64,000 nt of DNA from Caulobacter mirabilis (GTDB lineage Bacteria > Pseudomonadota > Alphaproteobacteria > Caulobacterales > Caulobacteraceae), in the NCBI RefSeq assembly GCF_002749615.1, contig NZ_CP024201.1, forward strand, positions 3,100,001 to 3,164,000, read 5' to 3'. The notes under the pieces are model-generated. The model worked only from the letters and a program-made list of their open reading frames with translations. It had not been told where the DNA came from and did not search any database. Of this stretch, positions 22,436 through 31,531 are shown in pieces. Made by a program: the position numbers and the translations under genes. Each line of letters begins with the position of its first letter. The stretch's first letter is position 1.

Positions 22436-22518
22436 TGTCGTGCACCTTAAGCGTGCATGACAATCATTCACCCTCGAAGGTTAAAACTCTCGAAATCCTG
22501 AGAATGACGCATGCGTCA
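22436..22518 (-). promoter_or_regulatory. Inverted repeats in the chemoreceptor promoter region
   Basis: In the gap before the chemoreceptor gene, arms TGTCGTGCAC and GTGCATGACA flank CTTAAGC (22436-22462, one mismatch); on the minus strand this overlaps a TTGTCA box that could be a -35. A perfect 14-base palindrome TGACGCATGCGTCA lies at 22505-22518, nearer the ChaC gene. Confidence 0.35.
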
Positions 22519-22563
22519 CCCGCATGGGGCCGCATTTTCATCCGTACACGGCATTCTCAACCT

Positions 22564-23148
22564 TTAGGCGAGAACCGCCGCTTCCCGCGCCTCGACCATG
22601 GTCAGCAGCCGCTCCATCCCCTGGTCGCGGACATTCTCTTCGCGCAGATGGGCGACGAGGTCGGCGAGATACTCCACGTTCGGACCGGACAGGCCCCGCG
22701 CGCCGGCGATCAGGTCGGCCTGCTGCTCCAGGGTCAACGCCCCAGCCCACTGCGGATGGTTGACGTCCGACAGAAAGACCAGGGACCGGACCGGCCCGCT
22801 CCCATCGACGCGCACGTCGCGCCAAGCCTCGAAATAGGTCTCGGTCGGCTGCTCGCGCTCGCGGAGATAGGCGTAGACCTCCTCCCAGTCGGCCTCGGCC
22901 ACACGGTAGGCGACGCCCCGGGTCGAGCCGCCCGGCGCCAGGCCCAGCACCAGCCCCGGCCGCTCGTAGGTGCCGCGGTGATGGACCGAATAGATGCAGA
23001 AGGCGCGCCGGCGCCCATGGAGCGTGGCGCAGCGGCGGTCTACAAACGGGAACCCGGGCCGCCACATGAGCGATCCATATCCGAACACCCAGCGGTCTTC
23101 CGCCGCCCCGTCGCCCATTCCTCGTCCGTCGCCACTTTCAACACGCAT
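22564..23148 (-). CDS. Gamma-glutamylcyclotransferase, ChaC type
   Basis: A 194-residue enzyme of the ChaC family, which cleaves glutathione to 5-oxoproline and Cys-Gly in the cytosol. The substrate loop VFGYGSLMWRPGF is the family signature; RRAFCIYSVHHRGTYERPGLV, LAPGGSTRGVAYRV and EADWEEVYAYLREREQ follow as in ChaC, and the strand SLVFLSDVNHPQWAG supports it. Two ATGs, at 23148 and 23118, are possible; the conserved part begins only after the second. It faces the DUF2125 gene across six bases from the longer start, so the two promoters must overlap or lie inside coding sequence. Confidence 0.88.
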   Translation of the reverse strand: MRVESGDGRGMGDGAAEDRWVFGYGSLMWRPGFPFVDRRCATLHGRRRAFCIYSVHHRGTYERPGLVLGLAPGGSTRGVAYRVAEADWEEVYAYLREREQPTETYFEAWRDVRVDGSGPVRSLVFLSDVNHPQWAGALTLEQQADLIAGARGLSGPNVEYLADLVAHLREENVRDQGMERLLTMVEAREAAVLA

Positions 23149-23154
23149 CGCCCC

Positions 23155-24105
23155 ATGACCCTGCCTGAACGAGAGCCCGCCCGCAAACCCCGTCGGCGCG
23201 GACTTTTTCTGCCCTGGCTTCTAATGATCCTCGTGATCGTCGGCTGGTCGATCGGCTGGTTCTGGCTGCGCGGCGAAGCGGTCGGCCGCATGGACGCCGG
23301 CGTCGCCCAGCTGCGCAAGGCCGGCTACGACATCGCCTGGCGCGAGCGGAGGGTCGGCGGCTTCCCGTTCCGGCTGGACGTGACGCTTCAGGACGCCCGC
23401 ATCGCCGAGCCGTCGGGCTGGGCCGTGTCCGCCGACGAGGTCAAGGCCGAAGCCTGGATCTACCGGCTGGACCACTGGGTCGCCGTCCTGCCCAGGGGCC
23501 TGACTCTCGGCCGCCCAGAGGGCGGTCCGGTGGTCGTCCAGGCCAAGGCCCTGCGCGCCAGCCTGGCCGGGCTGGACCAGCGCCCGCCGCGGCTGTCCGT
23601 CGAGGGCGTCGACCTGACCTTCACCGCCTCTCCCGGCGCCAAGCCCTATCCGATCGAGACCGCCGAGGGCCTGCAGCTGCACCTGCGGCCGGGGCCGAAC
23701 GACCAGGGCGGCGTGCTGTTCAAGCTCGACCGGGCCAAGCTGCGCCTGACCGGCCTGCCCGAGCGGGTGGCCCAGGGCAAGCCGGTCACCGTCACCTGGG
23801 ATCTGGTCCTGGCGCGGATGGCGGCCTTCGACGGCCCGAGCTGGCGCGAAGCGGCGCGGAACTGGGACCAGGCCGGCGGCGTGGTCACCGTGCGCGAAGC
23901 CTCGATTCGGGGCGGCGACGCCCTGCTGACCGCCGAGGGCGGCCCGCTGCGCGTCGGCGACGACGGCCGGCTGCAGGGCGAGCTGAAGGCCAAGCTCAAG
24001 GACGCCGACAGCGGGGTCCAGGCTCTGGGCGGCACGGTGGTCCTGAGGGACGGCAAGGCTACGCTGGGACCGCTGGAGATCGGCCCCTCGCCGCGCGTCT
24101 TCTGA
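23155..24105 (+). CDS. DUF2125 domain membrane-anchored protein
   Basis: A 316-residue protein: a basic N terminus (ARKPRRRG), one membrane helix (FLPWLLMILVIVGWSIGWFWL) and a long exported DUF2125 domain rich in beta strands (IAWRERRVGGFPFRLDVTLQDA, VQAKALRASLAGLDQ, LKAKLKDADSGVQALGGTVVL). DUF2125 proteins are alphaproteobacterial and uncharacterised; the repeated short strands recall AsmA/YhdP-like envelope proteins, which is only an impression. The frame is open far upstream (antisense to the chemoreceptor), but the membrane anchor fixes the start at the ATG at 23155. Confidence 0.85.
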   Translation: MTLPEREPARKPRRRGLFLPWLLMILVIVGWSIGWFWLRGEAVGRMDAGVAQLRKAGYDIAWRERRVGGFPFRLDVTLQDARIAEPSGWAVSADEVKAEAWIYRLDHWVAVLPRGLTLGRPEGGPVVVQAKALRASLAGLDQRPPRLSVEGVDLTFTASPGAKPYPIETAEGLQLHLRPGPNDQGGVLFKLDRAKLRLTGLPERVAQGKPVTVTWDLVLARMAAFDGPSWREAARNWDQAGGVVTVREASIRGGDALLTAEGGPLRVGDDGRLQGELKAKLKDADSGVQALGGTVVLRDGKATLGPLEIGPSPRVF

Positions 24106-24203
24106 CGCCCCGCCGTCGACGGGCATGATCTTGCGCCGCACAACGGGTATTGCCCCGCCGCTCGCAATGCCATAGGTCCGCCCTCTCACTTCCGGGGAAG
24201 AAA

Positions 24204-25004
24204 ATGGGCCGCGACACGCCCGCCGCACCGCAGAGCCTGGACGCCGTCCGCGCGCGCATCGACGCCGTGGACGCCGACCTTCTGCGCCTGCTCGGCGAGC
24301 GCGCCGCCCTGGCCAAGGCCGTGGTCGCCGCCAAACGCGAGGCCGGCGATGGCGGCAAGTTCGGCCTGCGTCCCGGCCGAGAGGCCCAGATCGTCCGCAA
24401 GCTGCTGGCCAACAAGGACCCGGCCGCCTCGAACGCCCTGGTCGTTCGGGTCTGGCGCGAGATCATGGCCGACAGCCTGTCCCAGCAGGGGCCGTTCCAC
24501 CTGACGGTCTGGGGCGGCAAGCTGGAAAGCCGAGCGGTCGAGCTGGCCCGCCTGCGCTTCGGCGCCGCGCCGGCGCTGAAGGTGGCGGCCAAGCCCGAGG
24601 ACGCCCTGGCCGCGGCCAAGACCCCCGGCGGAGTCGCCATCCTGGCCCTGACGCCCGATTCGTCGTGGTGGGGCCGTCTCCTGGCCGAGCCGACGCTGCG
24701 CGTCTTCGCCACCCTGCCCTGCCTCTCCGCCTGGGGCCCGACCGCCGCCGTCGCCGTCGCCCAGGTCGCGGTCGAGCCCACCGGAGCCGACCAGACCCTC
24801 TGGGTCACCGACGCCCCCGACATCGGCAAGACCATCGAAGCGCTGAGCCGCGACGGCGTCGCCGGCGGCCCGCTGGCGCAGCACGGCGGCCTGACCCTGT
24901 ACGCCCTCGCCGGCTATTATCAGCACCACGACGCCAGGCTGGCCCGCGCGCCGGGGCGGCTGCATGGCGTCATCGGCGCAGCTCCAGAACCCTTCGACCT
25001 TTAG
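24204..25004 (+). CDS. Chorismate mutase (AroQ) with unusual C-terminal domain
   Basis: The N-terminal 95 residues are an AroQ helical chorismate mutase: LDAVRARIDAVDADLLRLLGERAALAKAVVAAK, then GREAQIVRKLL and VVRVWREIMADSLSQQ. It converts chorismate to prephenate for phenylalanine and tyrosine. The C-terminal 165 residues (FHLTVWGGKLESRAVELARLRF, VAILALTPDSSWWGRLL, LWVTDAPDIGKTIEALSRDG) look like a two-lobed alpha/beta domain. They recall prephenate dehydratase, but its Thr-Arg-Phe catalytic motif is not visible. The ATG at 24204 precedes the mutase helix. It lies directly upstream of hisC and the dehydrogenase, giving an aromatic block. Confidence 0.85.
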   Translation: MGRDTPAAPQSLDAVRARIDAVDADLLRLLGERAALAKAVVAAKREAGDGGKFGLRPGREAQIVRKLLANKDPAASNALVVRVWREIMADSLSQQGPFHLTVWGGKLESRAVELARLRFGAAPALKVAAKPEDALAAAKTPGGVAILALTPDSSWWGRLLAEPTLRVFATLPCLSAWGPTAAVAVAQVAVEPTGADQTLWVTDAPDIGKTIEALSRDGVAGGPLAQHGGLTLYALAGYYQHHDARLARAPGRLHGVIGAAPEPFDL

Positions 25005-25053
25005 GCCTCGACCATGACCGTGTAAGAGGCCGGTTCCCTTAGGACCTCCTCCC

Positions 25054-26175
25054 ATGACCGTCATGCCCGTTGATCGCTTCGCCGCCGAACGCCCCGTCCC
25101 CAAGCCCGGCATCCTCGAGATCGAGCCCTACAAGCCCGGCAAGGCCAAGGCCGACGGAATCGAGAACCCGATCAAGCTGTCCGCGAACGAAAACATCCTG
25201 GGCGCCTCGCCCAAGGCCGTCGAGGCCTTCGCCGAGGGCGCGGCCAAGATGGCCCTCTATCCGGATCCCCGCGCCTCGATCCTGCGCGGCGCCATCGCCG
25301 AGAAGTACGGCCTGGAGCCGGACCGCCTGCTGTTCGGCTGCGGCTCGGACGAGGTGTTCCAGCTGCTGAACCAGACCTTCCTGGAGCCGGGCGACAACAT
25401 CGTCCAGCCCGCGCATGGCTTCGCGGCCTGGGCCATCGGCGCCCGCGCCTGCGGCGGCGAGGTGCGCAACGCGCCGGAGAAGGACCTGCACGTCGATGTC
25501 GACGCCATCCTGGAGCTGGTCGACGAGCGCACCCGGCTGGTGTTCGTCGCCAACCCGGCCAACCCGACCGGCACCTGGATCCCGTTCAGCGAGATCCGCC
25601 GCCTGCACGAGGCCTTGCCGCCGTCGGTGGTGCTGGTGCTGGACGGCGCCTACGCTGAATTCCAGAGCGACCGCGACCACGCCGACGACTTCGAACTGGC
25701 CCGCCACGAGCACAACGTCGTGGTCACCCGCACCTTCTCCAAGATCCACGGCCTGGCGTCGCTGCGCGTGGGCTGGGCCTACCTGCCGGCCGAGATGACC
25801 GCCGCGGTCGACCGCATCCGCCTGCCCTTCAACGTCAACATCCCGGCCCAGCTGGCCGCCGTGGCTGCCCTGGGCGACGACGACTTCCAGCGCCGCTCGG
25901 TCGAACTGGTCGAGATCTGGCGTCCCTGGCTGACCCAGCAGCTCAGCGGCCTCGGTCTGGACGTCGTCCCCTCGGCGGCCAACTTCGTGCTGGTGAAGTT
26001 CCCCTCCACGCCCGGCAAGACCGCCGTCGAGGCCGAGGCCTTCCTGACCTCGCGGGGCTATCTGGTCCGCGGGGTGGCCAACTACGGCCTTCCCGACCAC
26101 GTCCGGATCACCATCGGCCTGGAGGAGCACAACCGCGCCGTCGTCGACCTGCTGGCCGAGTTCATGGGCCGATGA
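25054..26175 (+). CDS. hisC: Histidinol-phosphate / aromatic aminotransferase
   Basis: PLP-dependent class I/II aminotransferase of 373 residues. KLSANENILGASPKAVEAF is the substrate end; FGCGSDEVFQLLNQTFLEPGDN binds PLP phosphate; FVANPANPTGTWIPF and LVLDGAYAEF are typical; the PLP lysine is in TRTFSKIHGLASLRVGWAY. The C terminus ends RGYLVRGVANYGLPDHVRITIG. Its location between a chorismate mutase and a prephenate dehydrogenase suggests a role in phenylalanine/tyrosine transamination, perhaps besides histidine synthesis. The stop overlaps the next gene by four bases (ATGA). Confidence 0.92.
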   Translation: MTVMPVDRFAAERPVPKPGILEIEPYKPGKAKADGIENPIKLSANENILGASPKAVEAFAEGAAKMALYPDPRASILRGAIAEKYGLEPDRLLFGCGSDEVFQLLNQTFLEPGDNIVQPAHGFAAWAIGARACGGEVRNAPEKDLHVDVDAILELVDERTRLVFVANPANPTGTWIPFSEIRRLHEALPPSVVLVLDGAYAEFQSDRDHADDFELARHEHNVVVTRTFSKIHGLASLRVGWAYLPAEMTAAVDRIRLPFNVNIPAQLAAVAALGDDDFQRRSVELVEIWRPWLTQQLSGLGLDVVPSAANFVLVKFPSTPGKTAVEAEAFLTSRGYLVRGVANYGLPDHVRITIGLEEHNRAVVDLLAEFMGR

Positions 26176-27110
26176 CCACGGGCAGGATCTACGAACGGAT
26201 GGCCGTGGTCGGGTTCGGCCTGATCGGCTCGTCCGTGGCCCGTATCGCGCGAGAAAGGGGCGTGGTCGGCGAGATCATCGCCGTCGACGCCTCCGAGAAG
26301 CATCGCGAGCGGATCGAGGCTCTCGGCCTGGCCGACCGCGTCACCGGCGACATCGCCGAGGGCGTGGCCGGGGCCGATCTGGTGGTCTTCGCCGTGCCGG
26401 TGTTGGCCATGGGCGAGGCCATGGCCGCCGCCGCCGCCGCCCTGGCTCCCGGCGCGACGATCACCGATGTCGGCTCGGTGAAGGGCAGCGTCGCCGAGGC
26501 CCTGGCCGCCAGCGCGCCGGACAACGTCTTCGTCATCCCCGGCCATCCGATCGCCGGCACCGAGAACTCGGGCCCGGACGCCGGCTTCGCCGAGCTGTTC
26601 GACGGCCGCTGGGTGATCCTGACCCCGGACGACGGCCGCGAGGACCCCGCCTACGCCGAGGCGGTGGCCAAACTGGCTTCGTTCTGGCGCGGCTGCGGGG
26701 CCCAGGTCGAGGTCATGGACGTCAAGCACCACGACCTGGTGCTGGCCATCACCAGCCACCTGCCCCACCTGATCGCCTACAACATCGTCGGCACGGCCTC
26801 GGACCTGGAGGGCGTCACCGAGGGCGAGGTGATGAAGTACAGCGCCGGCGGCTTCCGCGACTTCACCCGCATCGCCGCCAGCGACCCGACCATGTGGCGC
26901 GACATCTTCGTGGCCAACAAGGAGGCGGTGCTGGAGGTGCTGGGCCGCTTCACCGAGGACCTGCAGGCGCTCAGCCGCCAGATCCGCTGGGGCGAGGCCG
27001 ACAAGCTGCACGACCTGTTCACCCGCACCCGCGCGATCCGCCGCGGCGTCATCGCCCTGGGCCAGGAAAGCGCCGAACCGAACTTCGGCCGCGACCGCGG
27101 GAAGCACTGA
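26172..27110 (+). CDS. Prephenate/arogenate dehydrogenase
   Basis: NAD(P)-dependent enzyme of tyrosine synthesis, 312 residues. It has the Rossmann start VVGFGLIGSSVARIARERG, then VDASEKHRERIEALGLADRV, DLVVFAVPVLAMGEAM and TDVGSVKGSV. The catalytic GHPIAGTENSGPDAG is conserved and the helical C-terminal domain (DVKHHDLVLAITSHLPHLIAYN) completes the family fold. Cyclohexadienyl-type TyrC enzymes have this length and lack an ACT domain, as here. It is coupled to hisC by ATGA. Confidence 0.92.
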   Translation: MTTGRIYERMAVVGFGLIGSSVARIARERGVVGEIIAVDASEKHRERIEALGLADRVTGDIAEGVAGADLVVFAVPVLAMGEAMAAAAAALAPGATITDVGSVKGSVAEALAASAPDNVFVIPGHPIAGTENSGPDAGFAELFDGRWVILTPDDGREDPAYAEAVAKLASFWRGCGAQVEVMDVKHHDLVLAITSHLPHLIAYNIVGTASDLEGVTEGEVMKYSAGGFRDFTRIAASDPTMWRDIFVANKEAVLEVLGRFTEDLQALSRQIRWGEADKLHDLFTRTRAIRRGVIALGQESAEPNFGRDRGKH

Positions 27111-27118
27111 GGGGCTCC

Positions 27119-27694
27119 ATGGCGGACATGGTCCTGTTCGTCACCCACCCGGAGGTCGTCATCGACCCCGCAACGCCGGTGCCGGACTGGGGCCTGTCCG
27201 ACGTCGGCCGGCGACGCATGGCGATCTTCGCCGCCTCGCCGGAAGCGGCGGGATTGACCGCGATCTGGTCCAGCGAGGAGACCAAGGCCCGCGAGGCCGG
27301 CGCGATCCTTGCGGACGGCCGCAGCCTGACGGTCCGGACCCACGTCGGCCTGGGCGAGAACGACCGCAGCGCCACCGGCTTCCTGCCGCCGTCGGAGTTC
27401 GAGGCCGTGGCCGACGCCTTCTTCGCCCGCCCCGAGGAGAGCGTTCGCGGCTGGGAGCGGGCCATCGACGCCCAGGCGCGCGTCGCCGCCGCCTTCGCCG
27501 AGGTGCTGGCCGCCTCGCCGCCCGGCCCGATCGCCGTCGTCGCCCACGGCGGGGTGGGGACCCTTTTGCTGTGCCATCTCGCCGGCCGGCCGATCGACCG
27601 CGCCGAGGACCAGCCCTTCCAGGGGTGCTTCTGGCGATGCGAGCGGGACAGCCTGCGCCCGCTCCACGGCTGGCGGCCCATCGCGCCGCGTTAG
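27119..27694 (+). CDS. Histidine-phosphatase-superfamily protein with altered active-site motif
   Basis: A 191-residue phosphoglycerate-mutase-like protein. The fold markers are present: GLSDVGRRRMAIFAASPEAA, TAIWSSEETKAREAG, a Glu/Asp helix around VGLGENDRSATGF, and the second catalytic His in AVVAHGGVGTLL. The first motif, normally Arg-His-Gly, here reads LFVTHPEV: the nucleophilic His is kept but Arg and Gly are replaced, so activity may be changed. It starts eight bases after the dehydrogenase, apparently in the same operon, so a metabolite-phosphatase role in aromatic biosynthesis is possible but unproven. Confidence 0.75.
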   Translation: MADMVLFVTHPEVVIDPATPVPDWGLSDVGRRRMAIFAASPEAAGLTAIWSSEETKAREAGAILADGRSLTVRTHVGLGENDRSATGFLPPSEFEAVADAFFARPEESVRGWERAIDAQARVAAAFAEVLAASPPGPIAVVAHGGVGTLLLCHLAGRPIDRAEDQPFQGCFWRCERDSLRPLHGWRPIAPR

Positions 27695-27720
27695 AGGCCA
27701 CGCGGAAGTCTCCTGCGTGG

Positions 27721-27877
27721 TTCGAGACGCTCGCTTGAAGCCCGGCGTCTCGAAGGACGCAACGCCCCGACCGTCGTCATCCTCGCGCTCGTCGCGAGGA
27801 CCCATGCGTGGTGAGGCGGACATCCTTCCGCGCACGCCCGCCGCCTGTGTTCATGGCTCCTCGGAACAGGTCCGAGG
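27721..27877. repeat. Cluster of three intergenic palindromes
   Basis: The 228-base gap after the phosphatase-like gene holds no gene. It has three palindromes: TTCGAGACGC / GCGTCTCGAA (27721-27754), CCTCGCG-CTCGT-CGCGAGG (27781-27799) and CCTCGGA-ACAGG-TCCGAGG (27859-27877). The mosaic looks like a repetitive intergenic element; other genomic copies cannot be checked here. Confidence 0.6.
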
Positions 27878-27922
27878 GTGACGAGGGAGGAAGCGCTTAA
27901 CCCGATCAGCGCCCTAAGCCGA

Positions 27923-28504
27923 TCAATCCTCGCCGGTCGCCACGGCCTTGAGGTTGGTCAGCACCTTGGGCGTGTCCTTGCGCAGGCCGGCGCGGACGAC
28001 GATGGGCGGGGCCAGGATGCGGGCCGCCAGCCGGTTCTGATAGGTCACCCGGGTCCAGCGACCCTCGTTGAGGGCGGCGAACCCCCACTCCCCCTCCATC
28101 GCCTTCAGATCACCGTCGACCCGACGGAAGCGGATCCTGCGATAAGGGTCATAGTCCGAGCGGAAGACGTTGCGCAGCGTCGGCAGCAGCAGGTTGCCCG
28201 AAGTGACATGCTCACGGATGTCCCAGCCCTGCCCCTGCTGCAGCACCCGGCAACGGGTGACGTTGGCGACCAGCCTGGACGCATAGCGACAATCGGTCAT
28301 CCGGTCCCAGATGCGCTCCGCCGGCGCGGGAATGTCGATCGCCCCGTGGATGCGGATCGATTCGCCGTCCGGATCGAGGGTTACCGAAATCCAGGGCAGC
28401 CCGGCCTTCAGCGGCTTGGCCGCCTCGGCCGGCAGCGACGCGCCGGCGCCGGCCGGGATCCCGGCCGAAAGAACGATAATGGCCGCGACGGCGCATGCCC
28501 GCAT
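27923..28504 (-). CDS. Exported START/SRPBCC-like protein
   Basis: A 193-residue protein with a Sec signal peptide (CAVAAIIVLSAGIPAGAGA). The mature part reads as a lipid-binding START/polyketide-cyclase-like fold: GAIDIPAPAERIWDRMTDC, YASRLVANVTRCRVLQQGQGWD, RRIRFRRVDGDLKAMEGEWGF and RWTRVTYQNRLA. Such periplasmic members may bind a lipid or hydrophobic compound; the ligand is unknown. It stands alone on the minus strand, and its start is the ATG before the signal peptide. Confidence 0.75.
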   Translation of the reverse strand: MRACAVAAIIVLSAGIPAGAGASLPAEAAKPLKAGLPWISVTLDPDGESIRIHGAIDIPAPAERIWDRMTDCRYASRLVANVTRCRVLQQGQGWDIREHVTSGNLLLPTLRNVFRSDYDPYRRIRFRRVDGDLKAMEGEWGFAALNEGRWTRVTYQNRLAARILAPPIVVRAGLRKDTPKVLTNLKAVATGED

Positions 28505-28642
28505 CGGACACTCCTGCTACTCGACCGTGCCTATCCTTCGTCGGCGACAATCTTGCAACAACCATACCGCCGTCATCGAACCGGGGTTGCGCCGGATCGA
28601 AGACCCGTGATATCGGCCCGCCCCTCGACAAGGAGACCATCC

Positions 28643-28732
28643 GTGTTCGCCCAACGGCCAACCGAACGCCTGTGCAAGCTCGCAACCGTCAAGATGAACG
28701 GCGGCGATCGCGCGCGCGCGACGGAGGGGTAG
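28643..28732 (+). CDS. Possible leader peptide upstream of rtcB, 29 residues
   Basis: GTG start with an AAGGAG site at the right distance; the product is basic and ends GGDRARATEG. It lies between the divergent START-like gene and rtcB and is followed, 38 bases after its stop, by a strong terminator, itself 75 bases before the rtcB start. The arrangement resembles a transcribed leader. No codon run typical of attenuation peptides is visible apart from several Arg codons. It could equally be a small RNA gene. Confidence 0.3.
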   Translation: MFAQRPTERLCKLATVKMNGGDRARATEG

Positions 28733-28770
28733 CGGGTCACGGGTCCTCGGACATCGAGATCAGTACGAAC

Positions 28771-28807
28771 GAACCCCTCCTGGCCCGGCCGGAGGGGTTC
28801 TTCGTTT
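28771..28807 (+). terminator. Intrinsic terminator upstream of rtcB (possible attenuator)
   Basis: A perfect ten-base-pair stem (GAACCCCTCC / GGAGGGGTTC) with a loop that can itself pair (GGCC...GGCC), followed by TTCGTTT. It lies between the small leader ORF and rtcB on the same strand. No other plus-strand gene needs it. Confidence 0.7.
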
Positions 28808-28882
28808 CAGGACGACGACTTTCCGACCGTGACGCCAGGAGGGGCGGCAGAGAGAAAACGAGAAAGTCGAAAGGAGAACCCC

Positions 28883-30100
<1,218 letters not shown>

Positions 30101-30193
30101 GGTCCCGGTCGCCGCAAGGCGAGTGGTCGGTCCGACGGACCGACCACAGGGACCGAACGCCGACGCTTAGGCGACGGCCGGGGAGACAGCGGC

Positions 30194-30218
30194 CTCCTGA
30201 ATCAGGAGCATCCTTTTT
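30194..30218 (+). terminator. Terminator behind rtcB
   Basis: A six-base-pair stem (CTCCTG / CAGGAG) followed by CATCCTTTTT. In the same 209-base gap there is a stronger hairpin without a T tract (GTGGTCGGTCC / GGACCGACCAC, about 30122-30146) and one further right (TCCCACTA / TAGTGGGA, about 30236-30262). Confidence 0.55.
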
Positions 30219-30309
30219 AGAAACTTTCCCTTGCCTCCCACTACGTCCCGGGTAGTGGGATAGGCGTCGTCGGCGGGCTGTGATCCTCCGAACCCTTCCG
30301 GGAGAGTCC

Positions 30310-31128
30310 ATGACCGCCGCACTGCATCCGCTCGACGAAGCCACCGCCCTGACGCCCATCGGCGAGCGCCGTGCGCTGGGCCGGACCAACCCGCTCTACC
30401 GGAACATGGCCGGTCCGTTCGGCGGGGTGACGGCGGCGGTTCTACTGCGCGCGGTGATGGACGACCCCGGCCGGATCGGTGACCCGATCGCCTTGACCGT
30501 CAACTTCTGCGCGGCCGTCGCCGATGGGGAGTTCGAGGTGGCCTGGACCGAGACCCGCGCCGGCAAGACCGTCCAGCACTGGAACGTCGAGCTGCGCCAG
30601 GAAGGCCGGATCGTGACTACCGGCTCGGTGGTCTGCGCCGTCCGTCGCGAGACCTGGACCCACCGCCCCGGCGTGGCGCCCGCCGTTCCGCCGCCGGAAG
30701 AGGTCCCGCCGGCCGACACCGCCGGCCGCCTGCCCTGGCTGGAGCGTTTCGACTTCCGTTACGTCGAGGGTCCGCCGCGGTTCGAGGAGCCCGCGCCGGA
30801 GACGCCGCGCAGCCCGCGCTCGGTGATCTGGCTGCAGGACCAGCCGGCGCGGCCGCTGGACTTCGTCGCCCTGGCGGCCATCGCCGACGCCTTCATCGTC
30901 CGCATCATCCAGGTGCGCGGCCGGCCGGGCCCGATGGGCACGGTGACTCTGACCACCTACTTCCATGCCGGCCAGGCGGCGCTGGAGGAGATCGGCGCCG
31001 CCCCGGTGCTGGGCGTGGCCGACAGCAAGATCTTCCACGACAACTTCCAGGACCAGGACATCAGCCTGTGGACCCCGGACGGCCGCCTGCTGGCCACGGG
31101 CGTCCAGATGGCCTGGTTCCGGGAGTAG
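30310..31128 (+). CDS. Acyl-CoA thioesterase family protein (double hot dog)
   Basis: A 272-residue thioesterase-like protein with two hot-dog domains. The N-terminal domain has LYRNMAGPFGGVTAAVLLRAV and PIALTVNFCAAVADGEFEVAW, with HWNVELRQEGRIVTTGSVV. The C-terminal domain has PLDFVALAAIADAFIVRI, GTVTLTTYFH and SLWTPDGRLLATGVQMAWFRE. The layout is that of TesB-like/4HBT_3 thioesterases, which hydrolyse acyl-CoA; substrate length is unknown. The ATG at 30310 follows GGAG. It stands alone between rtcB and a convergent small HTH gene. Confidence 0.82.
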   Translation: MTAALHPLDEATALTPIGERRALGRTNPLYRNMAGPFGGVTAAVLLRAVMDDPGRIGDPIALTVNFCAAVADGEFEVAWTETRAGKTVQHWNVELRQEGRIVTTGSVVCAVRRETWTHRPGVAPAVPPPEEVPPADTAGRLPWLERFDFRYVEGPPRFEEPAPETPRSPRSVIWLQDQPARPLDFVALAAIADAFIVRIIQVRGRPGPMGTVTLTTYFHAGQAALEEIGAAPVLGVADSKIFHDNFQDQDISLWTPDGRLLATGVQMAWFRE

Positions 31129-31133
31129 GCGCC

Positions 31134-31394
31134 TCAGCGCGTCGCCGAGCTCAGCGCCCGCGGGTCGTGGACGATGTTGCGGATGTGGGCGCGCAGGCTG
31201 GGATCCGGACGCACCCGGCCGGCCTCGACGTCGCGCAGGGCGTCCGGATCAATGGCGAACACCTGGGCGAAGGCGGTCTGGCTGAGTCCGGTCAGCCAAC
31301 GGATGCGCTGCACCTCCGCCCGGGCGCAGATCGCCTCGGACGGCGCGGCGGCGTCGTCGGTCGGAAGGTCGGGGCGCGGCGAGGGCAGGATCAT
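31134..31394 (-). CDS. Small HTH (XRE-like) protein
   Basis: An 86-residue protein whose C-terminal half is a helix-turn-helix of the type found in antitoxins and small regulators: ICARAEVQRIRWLTGLSQTAFAQVFAIDPDALRDVEAGRVRP. The N-terminal 30 residues are Pro/Asp-rich. The ATG at 31394 has GGAG nine bases upstream; the frame continues 13 codons beyond. The convergent thioesterase ends six bases away. Many such genes follow a RelE/HigB-type toxin, but no toxin ORF is visible beside it, so it is an orphan here. Confidence 0.7.
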   Translation of the reverse strand: MILPSPRPDLPTDDAAAPSEAICARAEVQRIRWLTGLSQTAFAQVFAIDPDALRDVEAGRVRPDPSLRAHIRNIVHDPRALSSATR

Positions 31395-31531
31395 GAGGCT
31401 TACTCCGTGACTGACTTCGGCCCCCGTCTTCACATCTCCGACGATAGCGCCGCGACGTTGCAGGATTAAGACGAAGACAGGTCCGTTCGGAGGCGGTTGT
31501 CAGGACGCCCGCGCCGCCCCAGCTTCCGAAA

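Noticed and set aside
20569..23154. Very long plus-strand open frame running across the chemoreceptor and ChaC genes into the DUF2125 gene
   Set aside because: Only the part from the ATG at 23155 has a membrane anchor and DUF2125 features. The rest is antisense to clear genes, with His/Gly/Arg-rich composition typical of GC-rich shadows.
27878..28642. Plus-strand ORF opposite the START-like gene
   Set aside because: Antisense to a signal-peptide-bearing protein; only its last 30 codons (28643-28732) have a ribosome site and are listed separately at low confidence.
31134..31394. Toxin-antitoxin locus at the small HTH gene
   Set aside because: No toxin-like ORF lies on either side; the neighbours are a thioesterase and a hydrolase.
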